Source: an uncultured Lachnospiraceae bacterium (GTDB taxonomy: Bacteria > Bacillota > Clostridia > Lachnospirales > Lachnospiraceae). Taken from it: a DNA stretch of 18,940 bases. The stretch spans positions 1-18,940 of the forward strand of contig CAJUQY010000049.1 in NCBI GenBank assembly GCA_910588815.1, written 5' to 3'. Under the pieces are notes generated by a model. The model saw nothing but the letters and a program-made list of their open reading frames with translations, made no database searches and was not told the origin of the DNA. The stretch's first letter is position 1; each line of letters starts with the position of its first letter. This document shows, in pieces, positions 7,723 through 13,908 of this stretch. The translations under genes and the position numbers were made by a program.

Positions 7723-8006
7723 TGCTCAAATCCGCCGACTGCGGCCTTTACGTGAAACCCTTTCCTCTGAAGCTCCCGCCCGGCCATCATGGCCGCTCCG
7801 CCCCGTTCGCAGTAGAGAAGCAGAAGCTTATTCTTCGGCAGCATCTCCCAGGCCTCATCCATCAGCCGTTCATAGGGAATATTCCATGCGCCGTCCACAT
7901 GTCCCTCCCTGTATAACTCCTTGCTCCGCAAGTCAATGATAATGCATCTGTCGTCGTTTTTATATCTGGCAAGCTCCCGAAAAGCGATTGTTTTAAGCTC
8001 TTCCAT
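7719..8006 (-). CDS. Small single-domain rhodanese-like protein
   Basis: A 95-residue cytoplasmic rhodanese-homology protein; such proteins carry a persulfide on the active cysteine and pass sulfur between partners. The fold is recognisable from IIIDLRSKELYREGHVDGAW (22-41), with the family DxR and GHI-like GHV elements, and from the active loop YCERGGAAM (65-73), where C66 is the catalytic cysteine in a six-residue loop. The ending GFHVKAAVGG matches the usual V-x-x-L-x-GG close. AGGTGA lies 6 bases before the ATG. The 3' end carries the -35 box of the following operon, so the two units are probably independently transcribed with some read-through. No promoter of its own stood out. The sulfur acceptor is unknown. 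Confidence 0.88.
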   Translation of the reverse strand: MEELKTIAFRELARYKNDDRCIIIDLRSKELYREGHVDGAWNIPYERLMDEAWEMLPKNKLLLLYCERGGAAMMAGRELQRKGFHVKAAVGGFEH

Positions 8007-8050
8007 ATTCCTTCACCTGTTTCAAGATTTTTCTGTTCTATGATGTAGTC

Positions 8051-8079
8051 AACGACAAAAGGGGAGTCCTTTTGCCGTT
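8051..8079 (-). other. RNA-like hairpin upstream of the rhodanese gene
   Basis: Arms 8051-8062 and 8068-8079 match over 12 positions with one exception. In a minus-strand transcript the exception is a G-U pair; in a plus-strand transcript it is an A-C mismatch. This favours a function in minus-strand RNA, either as a leader hairpin 45 bases before the rhodanese start or as the end of the Asn/Ser/Gln gene transcript. Confidence 0.5.
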
Positions 8080-8182
8080 TACTATAAGATATTCGCTCTC
8101 TGTTCTCTTTGCCACCGAAAATCCTTCTATAATATCCATATCCAAATCATTTGGCGCACAGGTATATGTATGGGCGCTAAAT

Positions 8183-8215
8183 CAAATACCCCGCAGCAAG
8201 CTGACGGGATATTTG
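8183..8215 (-). other. Structured intergenic hairpin A
   Basis: CAAATA (8183-8188) pairs with TATTTG (8210-8215), CCCG (8190-8193) with CGGG (8205-8208), and CAG with CTG around a CAAG loop. The opposed 8189/8209 bases form a U-G pair only in minus-strand RNA. There is no coding potential I believe here. Confidence 0.5.
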
Positions 8216-8229
8216 GCTCACGGGCATCC

Positions 8230-8279
8230 GCCAAGGGGAGATGCATACCCGAAGGGTACTTGGCATGTCCCCCCTTGGC
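8230..8279. other. Structured intergenic hairpin B
   Basis: Nested inverted repeats: outer GCCAAGGGG (8230-8238) with CCCCTTGGC (8271-8279), then ATGC (8241-8244) with GCAT (8263-8266), and an inner TACCC-GAA-GGGTA (8246-8258). It lies 35 bases after the Asn/Ser/Gln gene stop on the minus strand and may be its transcript end or part of a dispersed intergenic element. The rest of 8007-8314 holds no gene I can support. Confidence 0.5.
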
Positions 8280-8314
8280 TCATTGCCTACATGAGAAAAG
8301 ACGCCCGGCTCCTT

Positions 8315-8527
8315 TTAGTAATTGTTGCTGTTCTTGGAGCTGTTTTTCTGGCAGTTCTGAGAATTATTCTGGCTGTGGCAGTTCTGAGAATCATTCTTGG
8401 AACTGTTCGTGCTGTTCTTCTGGGAATTCCTCTGGCTGTTCTGAGAAGTTCCGTTCTGAGAGTTGTTCTGGGAGCTATTCTGAGAATAGTTTTCCTGGGT
8501 GTTTGAATAATTTTTGGTATTCGCCAT
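8315..8527 (-). CDS. Small Asn/Ser/Gln-rich repeat protein, probably spore-associated
   Basis: A 70-residue, strongly hydrophilic protein of which about 70 % is Asn, Ser and Gln. It is built from degenerate S-Q-N units (NSQN, SSQN, NSQK, SSKN) and has a MANTKNYSN start and two cysteines (NCHSQN, NCQKN). No known domain is recognisable. It is probably real because AGGAGGGA lies 9 bases before the ATG and a sigma-G-like promoter lies 38 bases upstream of the start. Both are unlikely by chance in front of a low-complexity frame. Small Asn/Gln-rich spore proteins beginning MAN (the gamma-type SASP of Bacillus) offer an analogy in composition, not a demonstrated homology. The opposite strand of the repeat is an open hydrophobic frame without a ribosome site and is best ignored. 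Function is unknown; a spore-core storage or matrix role is inference. Confidence 0.65.
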   Translation of the reverse strand: MANTKNYSNTQENYSQNSSQNNSQNGTSQNSQRNSQKNSTNSSKNDSQNCHSQNNSQNCQKNSSKNSNNY

Positions 8528-8565
8528 GATCTTGTCCCTCCTGTCATAAATTGATCTTGCCTCGT

Positions 8566-8596
8566 TAGTATCCTTCGGGTTCCGTTTTTTTATTCA
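8566..8596 (-). promoter_or_regulatory. Sigma-G-like (forespore) promoter
   Basis: On the minus strand, TGAATA (8591-8596) and GATACTA (8566-8572) are 18 bases apart. The Bacillus/Clostridium sigma-G consensus is close to TGAATA, 17-18 bases, CATACTA, so only the first base of the -10 differs. It points at the Asn/Ser/Gln-rich gene. Confidence 0.6.
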
Positions 8597-8614
8597 TTTT
8601 TTGAAAGAAAAATC

Positions 8615-8643
8615 TTGACAATTAAAATTCTCCTGATTATAAT
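8615..8643 (+). promoter_or_regulatory. Perfect consensus sigma-A promoter
   Basis: TTGACA (8615-8620), exactly 17 bases, TATAAT (8638-8643). It drives the HAAS-domain gene and the deacylase gene. Expected start near 8650, giving a leader of about 120 bases. Confidence 0.85.
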
Positions 8644-8716
8644 AAATAGCGAAAGGGGATTTGCTTGCAGATTCTTTTTCAGATTTAACCCCTTATTAAT
8701 TATTTATACTCCCTTC

Positions 8717-8753
8717 AAAGAGAAAACTATTATTCCCCTATGGTTTTCTCTTT
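8717..8753 (+). promoter_or_regulatory. Leader hairpin just before the ribosome site
   Basis: AAAGAGAAAAC (8717-8727) and GTTTTCTCTTT (8743-8753) form a perfect 11-base stem with a 15-base loop, followed by CCTTTT and the GGAG ribosome site at 8762-8765. The stem is A/U-rich, so it could be a weak attenuator or a translation-control element. AAGGGG at 8653-8658 could pair with CCCCTT at 8687-8692 earlier in the leader. Confidence 0.45.
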
Positions 8754-8771
8754 CCTTTTATGGAGATTTTT

Positions 8772-9239
8772 ATGACACAAAGAGAATTTTTAGATACACT
8801 GAAAAGAGCCTTGAACGGCCAGGTTCCGCCCCATGTGGTGACGGAAAACCTGCATTATTACGACACTTATATTTACGAAGAGATTGGGAAGGGCCGTCTG
8901 GAGCGGGATGTGATGGAGGAGCTTGGCGATCCCAGGCTGTTGGCCAGAACCATCATCGACGCCGAAGAGTCCTCCCGGACAAGCCGCCGGCGCCAGTCTT
9001 CCATGTACGCCGACGTCTACGAGGAGGATGAGGGAAGCAGTTATGGAGAACCTGTCCGAGGCGCTTTCCACCTCAATAAATGGGTGGTGTTCGGAGTTCT
9101 GTTCCTGATCCTTTTCCTCATCGGAATCACCCTCTTCTTCACCTTCCGGGCCGCCTTTTCCATTTTGTTCTCCTTCCGAGGAGTCTGGGTCTGGGCTGTC
9201 ATTTTACTGATCATTTACAGTCTTTCCAGAAGGCGGTGA
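8772..9239 (+). CDS. HAAS-domain (DUF1700-like) membrane protein
   Basis: A 155-residue protein with a cytoplasmic N-terminal helical domain and two C-terminal membrane helices. Residues 1-63 fit the HAAS/DUF1700 pattern: MTQREFLDTLKRAL, then YYDTYIYEEIGKG, then LGDPRLLARTII. Family members often pair with PadR-type regulators as membrane-bound modulators, but no such regulator is here. A charged linker (65-100) leads to hydrophobic segments at about 104-126 and 129-150, with a basic RRR end. The start at 8772 is chosen because GGAG precedes it by 6 bases; an in-frame ATG at 8760 overlaps that site. It is co-directional with the deacylase gene 35 bases downstream. Role unknown beyond the domain. 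Confidence 0.78.
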   Translation: MTQREFLDTLKRALNGQVPPHVVTENLHYYDTYIYEEIGKGRLERDVMEELGDPRLLARTIIDAEESSRTSRRRQSSMYADVYEEDEGSSYGEPVRGAFHLNKWVVFGVLFLILFLIGITLFFTFRAAFSILFSFRGVWVWAVILLIIYSLSRRR

Positions 9240-9274
9240 CGCCAATCATTGGAATTTGGAGGATATTTTTTGAT

Positions 9275-9709
9275 ATGAAAGCAGTCATTCAGCGTGTCAG
9301 GCACGCTTCCGTAACCGTAGACGGCCGGATTACCGGCCAGATTGAGCAGGGTTTCCTGGTACTCCTCGGTGTCGGCGAGGGCGACACCAGGGCAGAGGTC
9401 GACCGGATTTCCAGGAAATTGGTAAATCTGCGAATCTTTTCCGACGAAAACGGCAAGATCAACCGTTCCTTAAAGGATGTGGGCGGCTCCCTTCTGGTAG
9501 TTTCCCAGTTCACTCTCTATGCGGACTGCCGCCATGGCAACCGCCCAGGCTTTTCCGATGCGGCAAAGCCGGAGGCCGCCGAAGCTTTGTATGAATATTT
9601 CATGGAAAAATGCCGGGAAGAGATTCCCACCGTGGAGCACGGAGTCTTCGGCGCCCATATGGATGTGGAACTTTTGAACGACGGACCCTTCACGGTGATC
9701 CTGGAGTAG
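9275..9709 (+). CDS. dtd: D-aminoacyl-tRNA deacylase
   Basis: Cleaves the ester of D-amino acids (and glycine mischarged on tRNA-Ala) from tRNA, an RNA-guided proofreading step in the cytoplasm. The 144-residue protein covers the whole family, from MKAVIQRVRHASVTVDG to FTVILE. The SQFTLYADCRHGNRPGF block (77-93) holds the active-site SQFT. The cross-subunit Gly-Pro motif occurs as NDGPFT (135-140), where family members usually read NxGPVT; the cis Gly-Pro itself is intact. GGAGGA lies 11 bases before the ATG. It follows the HAAS-domain gene by 35 bases and is convergent with the phosphatase gene, with 22 bases between the stops and no obvious hairpin there. In many Firmicutes dtd follows relA; that neighbour is absent here. 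Confidence 0.95.
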   Translation: MKAVIQRVRHASVTVDGRITGQIEQGFLVLLGVGEGDTRAEVDRISRKLVNLRIFSDENGKINRSLKDVGGSLLVVSQFTLYADCRHGNRPGFSDAAKPEAAEALYEYFMEKCREEIPTVEHGVFGAHMDVELLNDGPFTVILE

Positions 9710-9731
9710 GCTTCCTCCACCCGCCCGGCAA

Positions 9732-10508
9732 TTATTCTTTGGAGCCCGTGTGTATGAACACCGCGACAGCCGACAGGTTGTCGCTTTTTTCATGCATGCG
9801 GCCGCCGATCCGCGAAAGCATATGGGAAAGCCAATCCTCCGGTTTCTCCGATTTTAACAGATCCGCCAGCATTTCCTCCTCCCACACCATCTCCCAAAAG
9901 CCATCGGTGCAGAGAAGAAACGCGGAGCGGTCTGCCCCTCCGGCTTCGTCCGGGAACCCGCCGCCCCCGGAATATGCATCCGGATATTCCACAATAAAAA
10001 TATCCGGCCGCACAAGCTCGCTTCCTCCCAGTGCGCGGAGCACCCGGTTTCTGTCCCCGTGAAAACGAATCTGCCGCTCCGTGATTTCTCCGGATAAAAC
10101 CGCCATCTGGGAGACACTGTGGTCCAGCGTGCGGAACTGAAGGCTTCCGTCCCGGAACCAATATAGCCTGGAATCTCCCACATGGACACTGGCCAGGCGG
10201 GAACCGTCGCACAGAAGGGCTGCGAAGGTGGTCCGCATCTTCTTTTCTTTTGTCTGCTGTCTTAATATTTTTTCATTCGCCTCTTCCACAAGGCGGAACA
10301 GATTTTCTTCTGTAAGCTCCGGCCTTTTTTCAAACCCCTCCAGAAAAGACTGCGCCGCCAGCCTGGAAGCCTCCCTGCCGCCCCCGTGTCCGCCAAGCCC
10401 GTCGGCCGTAAGGGCCAGAAAGCTTCCCCCAAGCTTCGCGAAACGAACCGTATCCTCGTTCACCGCCCTTCCGCCCGGGAAGGAACAGTCTGCCGCCCAA
10501 ATCTTCAT
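9732..10508 (-). CDS. Soluble PP2C-family Ser/Thr protein phosphatase
   Basis: A 258-residue cytoplasmic PPM/PP2C phosphatase, metal-dependent, expected to remove phosphate from Ser/Thr on the kinase of the same operon or its targets. The metal and phosphate motifs are present: GGRAVNEDT (12-20), ADGLGGHGGG (35-44), HVGDSRLYWFRDG (109-121), LCTDGFWE (199-206) and SDNLSAVAV (242-250). The usual GTT motif reads MRTTF (91-95). It is one catalytic domain without membrane helices, slightly longer than the 240-residue bacterial norm owing to a Gly-rich loop (180-192). It is the last gene of the five-gene phospho-signalling operon, 16 bases after the PrsW/FHA fusion, with ribosome site GGGAG. It resembles PrpC/Stp of the conserved PrkC operon but is not next to a PASTA kinase, so I give no symbol. 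Confidence 0.9.
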   Translation of the reverse strand: MKIWAADCSFPGGRAVNEDTVRFAKLGGSFLALTADGLGGHGGGREASRLAAQSFLEGFEKRPELTEENLFRLVEEANEKILRQQTKEKKMRTTFAALLCDGSRLASVHVGDSRLYWFRDGSLQFRTLDHSVSQMAVLSGEITERQIRFHGDRNRVLRALGGSELVRPDIFIVEYPDAYSGGGGFPDEAGGADRSAFLLCTDGFWEMVWEEEMLADLLKSEKPEDWLSHMLSRIGGRMHEKSDNLSAVAVFIHTGSKE

Positions 10509-10524
10509 CTCTCTTCACTCCCGC

Positions 10525-12054
10525 TTAGCATCTAACCTCAAAGAGTTCATTTCCCATATAAAATCGATGGCCGGAAAAAAGCTGTACCTGCTCCCCCGGA
10601 TTTAAACGTCTTCCGTCTCCCAAATATGTACCGAAGCTGGAATTGCAGTCCGACAGATAAAAGCTGCCGTTTTGGTATTCCAAAACACAGTGCTTCCGGC
10701 TGACGCCGGCCAAATGATCGGGAAACACCAGATTGCAGACGGACGTCTCCCGGCCAAACACGAAAGTCCCTGTCCCGCAGGGGAAGGTTTGTCCCGCATA
10801 GACACCTGTGAGGCATACCACCTTAGCCTCCCGTCCATAGTCCAAAGATGACGGTTGTTGAACAAAGGGCTGTTGGTTCAGAGGCTGCTGGTTAATGGGC
10901 TGCTGGTTAAACGGCTGCTGTTCCAAGGGCTGCTGGTTGAACGGCTGCTGACCAAAAACGGGAGCGGCGGCCGCCGCCTGCTCCGCCCCCGCAAAAAAGG
11001 GCGGATTATCCCACAAGGGGCCGGCGGTTCCATAGCTGTTCGTAATCGCCACCACCTGCCGGATCCCTTTATTCATAATCCAGAACAGGGCCGCCCAGGC
11101 CAGCACCGTCAAAAGAATGTAAAACAGATCCCCGAACACCGGTATGGGCAGGATGGAAATGCCGGAATTCCAGGCAAAGTGCAGTGCTACAGAAATTGCA
11201 AAACATCCCAAAAAGGTCGGATCCGCAAAATGGGCCGGCCGCAAATTCTCTCTTCCCTTGGCTAACGCCAGGGCCCCGCCGTAAAGAGCCGCCCATACCA
11301 CGTGCCCTCCCGGCGCCAGCACACCCCGCAGCAGAATGTTGGATACACCGTATTCCGCCCCGCCCTGCAAGGTAATCAAAAAGGCATAGCCCAGAGATTC
11401 CATGGCGGCAAATCCGGCCCCGATGGAGCCCCCCACCAAAATCCCGTTGAGCCCGTACTTTTTGTCGGATTTCCGCAAAAAAATGGACAGGGCAAGCAGT
11501 TTTCCCGGTTCCTCGCAGAAAGCGGCAAAGGATGCATTTTCACTGCTGAGGGGCACCAATTGAAAAAACACGATGGAGATCACCAGCGAGATCGCCCCTC
11601 CCACCAGAAACATGAGAAGCACGCTGTAAAGCGGAATATTCCGCGGAATATTCATCTCCCAGTAAAACATCAACGTCGCCAGGGGCATGACAAAGGAGCC
11701 CACCATCAGAAAACCGGGATAGGCGACATCCGTATAATAGGCCAGCAGATAAAGGAGAATCGACACACAGATGCCGATCAGAAGCACCCTGGCAAATACC
11801 CAGGGCTTACGCCATTCCCGGAGCATTTCATCCTCTCTGGGCGTGCTCTGCCCGGTCCCCGCCATAAAAAGCCGTTCTCCGTCCGATTTTGGATGGCTTT
11901 TAAACACATCGGAAAATACACTTTTAAGCGTTAAACTTGAGGCAACTGCCTTCCCGAAAAATTCCGTGTTTCCCCCATAACGGGAGCTTACACCGCACAC
12001 CGGACACCGCGCCGCCCCTTCCGGCAGCTCACTTCCACACCTGGAGCATCTCAT
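10525..12054 (-). CDS. Zinc ribbon - PrsW-type intramembrane protease - FHA fusion
   Basis: A 509-residue three-part membrane protein. Residues 1-21 form a zinc ribbon (C3, C6, C17, C20). Residues 85-330 are multi-pass and carry the PrsW glutamic-type metalloprotease motifs: CEEPGK (180-185), FAAMES (215-220), PGGHVVWAALYG (248-259) and LHFAWNS (291-297). This is the family whose namesake cleaves anti-sigma factors. Residues 369-401 are a QQP repeat linker. Residues 410-509 are an FHA domain, a phosphothreonine reader, with FGRETS (433-438), VSRKH (451-455) and NSSFGTYL (471-478), all expected binding residues present. AGGAGG lies 8 bases before the ATG, 12 bases after the preceding phosphatase gene. 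The FHA tail suggests that phosphorylation recruits or controls the protease. Domain calls are firm; the control idea and any substrate are inference. Confidence 0.9.
   Translation of the reverse strand: MRCSRCGSELPEGAARCPVCGVSSRYGGNTEFFGKAVASSLTLKSVFSDVFKSHPKSDGERLFMAGTGQSTPREDEMLREWRKPWVFARVLLIGICVSILLYLLAYYTDVAYPGFLMVGSFVMPLATLMFYWEMNIPRNIPLYSVLLMFLVGGAISLVISIVFFQLVPLSSENASFAAFCEEPGKLLALSIFLRKSDKKYGLNGILVGGSIGAGFAAMESLGYAFLITLQGGAEYGVSNILLRGVLAPGGHVVWAALYGGALALAKGRENLRPAHFADPTFLGCFAISVALHFAWNSGISILPIPVFGDLFYILLTVLAWAALFWIMNKGIRQVVAITNSYGTAGPLWDNPPFFAGAEQAAAAAPVFGQQPFNQQPLEQQPFNQQPINQQPLNQQPFVQQPSSLDYGREAKVVCLTGVYAGQTFPCGTGTFVFGRETSVCNLVFPDHLAGVSRKHCVLEYQNGSFYLSDCNSSFGTYLGDGRRLNPGEQVQLFSGHRFYMGNELFEVRC
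10852..10950 (-). repeat. Tandem QQP-coding repeat
   Basis: About six imperfect 15-base units (core complement of GGCTGCTGGTT) encode NQQPF/NQQPL/NQQPI pentapeptides in the linker between protease and FHA domains. Units differ by point changes and stay in frame. Copy number may vary between strains. Confidence 0.8.
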
Positions 12055-12066
12055 TTCCTGTTCCTC

Positions 12067-13203
12067 CTATCTGCACTGCAGAATCACTGCAGTAAAATTA
12101 TCCTGTTCCGGCTTCCTGTGGGAGAGAACTCTTCCCAGCAGGGCCTCTGCCATGGCAGGCGCCTCATATTCCGCTTCTGCCAAAATCTCCATATCGGAAA
12201 GGGTGCCGAACACTCCGTCCGACATCAGAAGAATTTTATCCCCTGCAAGAAGAGGGAAGCCATACAGACTCCGGTCAATCTTTTGAAGGGGATTGCTTCC
12301 GATATAACTGGTAAGTGCGTGCCTCTGGGGATCAGATCTGGCCTCTTCCAGAGAAATCTCCCCCCTGGCCGCCCGCTCGTCCAGTTCTGATCCATACACA
12401 TGCTCTCTGTTTAACACGGTCAGCGTTCCGCTGCGAAGCAGACAAATCCGGCTGTCCCCCACCGACAGATAGTGAAGCCGTCCGTCTTTCACCCAGGCCG
12501 CCACCAAGGTGGAACCGCTCTCTCCCACGTGACTGCCCAAATGCTGTAAAACCTCCTCATTGGCCTCCTGCGCCCACTGGAGAAGCTCCAGGGGAATATC
12601 GTCCGGAAATTGTCTTTCCTCAAATTTGCCGAGCAGGGACGCCGTCACCATGGCGCTGATTCTTCCTCCGTTTTTCATTCCGCCCATGCCGTCGGCGACC
12701 ACAGCCAGACACCCCTTCTGGCGGCTGACAGCCGGATCCGCAAAATCAGAGATGGCAAAGCTGTCCTGCTGCTCCTCCCGCTCCCCAATGTGTTGGAGAT
12801 TTCCCACCAGGGCTACAGAAACCGGTACAGACATAACCGCCGCCCCGTTTTGTGGATACGCAGGCCGGGGGCGCAAATTTTCCGCCGCCTCTCCCCGCTC
12901 CTCACCCTTCTGCTTTTTCTGCCTCCGAAAACACAGAACAAAGATCAGGATTCCAAGGAGCATCAAAAATCCGGCCCCGGCAAACCACAGCCAGGCAGAA
13001 GCGCTGCCGGACTCTCCCGCCCCTGCGGCCTCCGTCTCCGGTATGCTCTCCATCTCCAGTGTCGTTTCTGTCTCCGATATGGCTTTTGTCTCCGGTGTGC
13101 TCTCCACCTCTTCGGCCGGGGCTTCCGTCTCCTCCATCTCTGTCTCTTCGCCGGAGGAGGGGAACTTCCAGAATCCGTAGCTGTGTTCTATTTCTCGTCC
13201 CAC
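12067..13203 (-). CDS. Membrane-anchored PP2C-family phosphatase
   Basis: A 378-residue protein with a single membrane helix and a C-terminal PP2C domain. Residues 15-68 are a Glu/Thr/Pro-rich low-complexity tail (repeats like PETE, ETET). The helix is about 71-92, followed by RRQKKQK, so by the positive-inside rule the phosphatase is cytoplasmic and the acidic tail lies outside. The catalytic domain shows EREEQQDSF (in place of RxxNED), VADGMGGMKNGG, SGSTLVAAWV, LSVGDSRICLLRSG, LMSDGVFG and QDNFTAVIL. I choose the GTG at 13203 because GGAGAGGAG lies 5 bases upstream; the ATG at 13221 has no ribosome site. The start overlaps the end of the FHA gene by 16 bases, implying coupling. It is the middle gene of the operon. 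Asn of the NED motif is replaced by Gln, which could affect metal binding. Confidence 0.88.
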   Translation of the reverse strand: MGREIEHSYGFWKFPSSGEETEMEETEAPAEEVESTPETKAISETETTLEMESIPETEAAGAGESGSASAWLWFAGAGFLMLLGILIFVLCFRRQKKQKGEERGEAAENLRPRPAYPQNGAAVMSVPVSVALVGNLQHIGEREEQQDSFAISDFADPAVSRQKGCLAVVADGMGGMKNGGRISAMVTASLLGKFEERQFPDDIPLELLQWAQEANEEVLQHLGSHVGESGSTLVAAWVKDGRLHYLSVGDSRICLLRSGTLTVLNREHVYGSELDERAARGEISLEEARSDPQRHALTSYIGSNPLQKIDRSLYGFPLLAGDKILLMSDGVFGTLSDMEILAEAEYEAPAMAEALLGRVLSHRKPEQDNFTAVILQCR

Positions 13204-13892
13204 TGAAACTCCTCTCCGCATAAAGGAACAAACATGAGCGTCGTATTCCCCATTTCCAGCCGGTCATAAACCCTTAATTCATGAGCTGTCAGAAGGGGTT
13301 CGCCGTTCAGATAAATCAAATTCTGCCCGGTCCCCGGAACCGCGTAAAAGGATTTATGGCGGGCATCATAACTGATCACTCCCTGATTCTCCCTGGAAAC
13401 AGCCATATCATTCTCCAGACAGATATCCGCCCCCTTCCTACGGCCGATAAAATTGTTGCCGCTGTGGAGGGAATAGTCCTTCCCCTTTTCGATTCCGTCC
13501 ACGCACACCATCCAGCCCACCACCGGATTGACGCCCGTCTTCTGCTCTAAAACCGCAACTGTTTTCCGCTCCTGCTCGGGCCTTCCCACCCCCTGATGCA
13601 TGGAGCCGTTTCCCATCCCGGCAGGCTGTTTTGGCACATTTCCCGGCCTCACAGGCGGCATGAATCCATTTCCCATCCCCGCCGGGCGAACCGGAATGTT
13701 CCCCGGCCCGGCAGGCGGCGCCGGCTGACTTTCTCCCCCCGCCTGCTGCACGGAAACCGCGGGGTCCGGCCGCCCGACAAAAGATCCCCCAGGAGCCAGA
13801 TTCACATTCGCAGACGCCCCCTGACAGTACGGACAGCCTCTGTAAAGTGATGCGTCATAAAAATGTCCGTTTGGACAGCGTTTCATATCCAT
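13188..13892 (-). CDS. Zinc ribbon and FHA-domain protein
   Basis: A 234-residue cytoplasmic phospho-reader. The N-terminus is a treble-clef-like zinc site, CPNGH (6-10) and CPYC (20-23). Residues 30-105 are a Pro/Gly/Met-rich linker with two copies of PAGMGNG (70-76, 90-96). The FHA domain is about 120-225, with NFIGRRKGADICL (147-159) and VSRENQGVI (165-173). The usual SxxH reads SREN here, so histidine is replaced by asparagine, and phosphopeptide binding may be altered. It is the second gene of the operon, 16 bases after the kinase gene, with AGGAGG 11 bases before its ATG. The likely role is to dock phosphorylated threonines produced by that kinase. The same zinc-ribbon-plus-FHA pairing recurs in the PrsW fusion two genes on. 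Confidence 0.88.
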   Translation of the reverse strand: MDMKRCPNGHFYDASLYRGCPYCQGASANVNLAPGGSFVGRPDPAVSVQQAGGESQPAPPAGPGNIPVRPAGMGNGFMPPVRPGNVPKQPAGMGNGSMHQGVGRPEQERKTVAVLEQKTGVNPVVGWMVCVDGIEKGKDYSLHSGNNFIGRRKGADICLENDMAVSRENQGVISYDARHKSFYAVPGTGQNLIYLNGEPLLTAHELRVYDRLEMGNTTLMFVPLCGEEFQWDEK

Positions 13893-13908
13893 ATGTTTTC
13901 CCCCCTCC

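Noticed and set aside
6767..7939. 390-residue plus-strand open frame opposite the methyltransferase and rhodanese genes
   Set aside because: It spans two real genes and a promoter on the other strand and has Arg/Pro/His-rich shadow composition.
8072..8506. Plus-strand frame with a hydrophobic Leu/Ile/Val tail resembling membrane helices
   Set aside because: The hydrophobic repeats are the antisense of the SQN repeat codons; there is no ribosome site and it runs through the intergenic hairpins.
8315..8527. Repeat region taken for a CRISPR array
   Set aside because: The units are short, degenerate and continuous without unique spacers, and they read as a protein repeat with a good ribosome site.
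9080..9274. Longer D-aminoacyl-tRNA deacylase starting upstream
   Set aside because: The family begins with MKAVIQRV at 9275, which has its own GGAGGA site; the upstream part overlaps the HAAS-domain gene in another frame.
9710..9731. Terminator between the deacylase and the phosphatase genes
   Set aside because: Only 22 bases lie between the stops and I see no convincing inverted repeat or T-run there.
12560..13206. Plus-strand open frames opposite the membrane phosphatase
   Set aside because: Two overlapping Ser/Pro/Arg-rich frames mirror the acidic Glu/Thr repeat codons; no ribosome site or domain.
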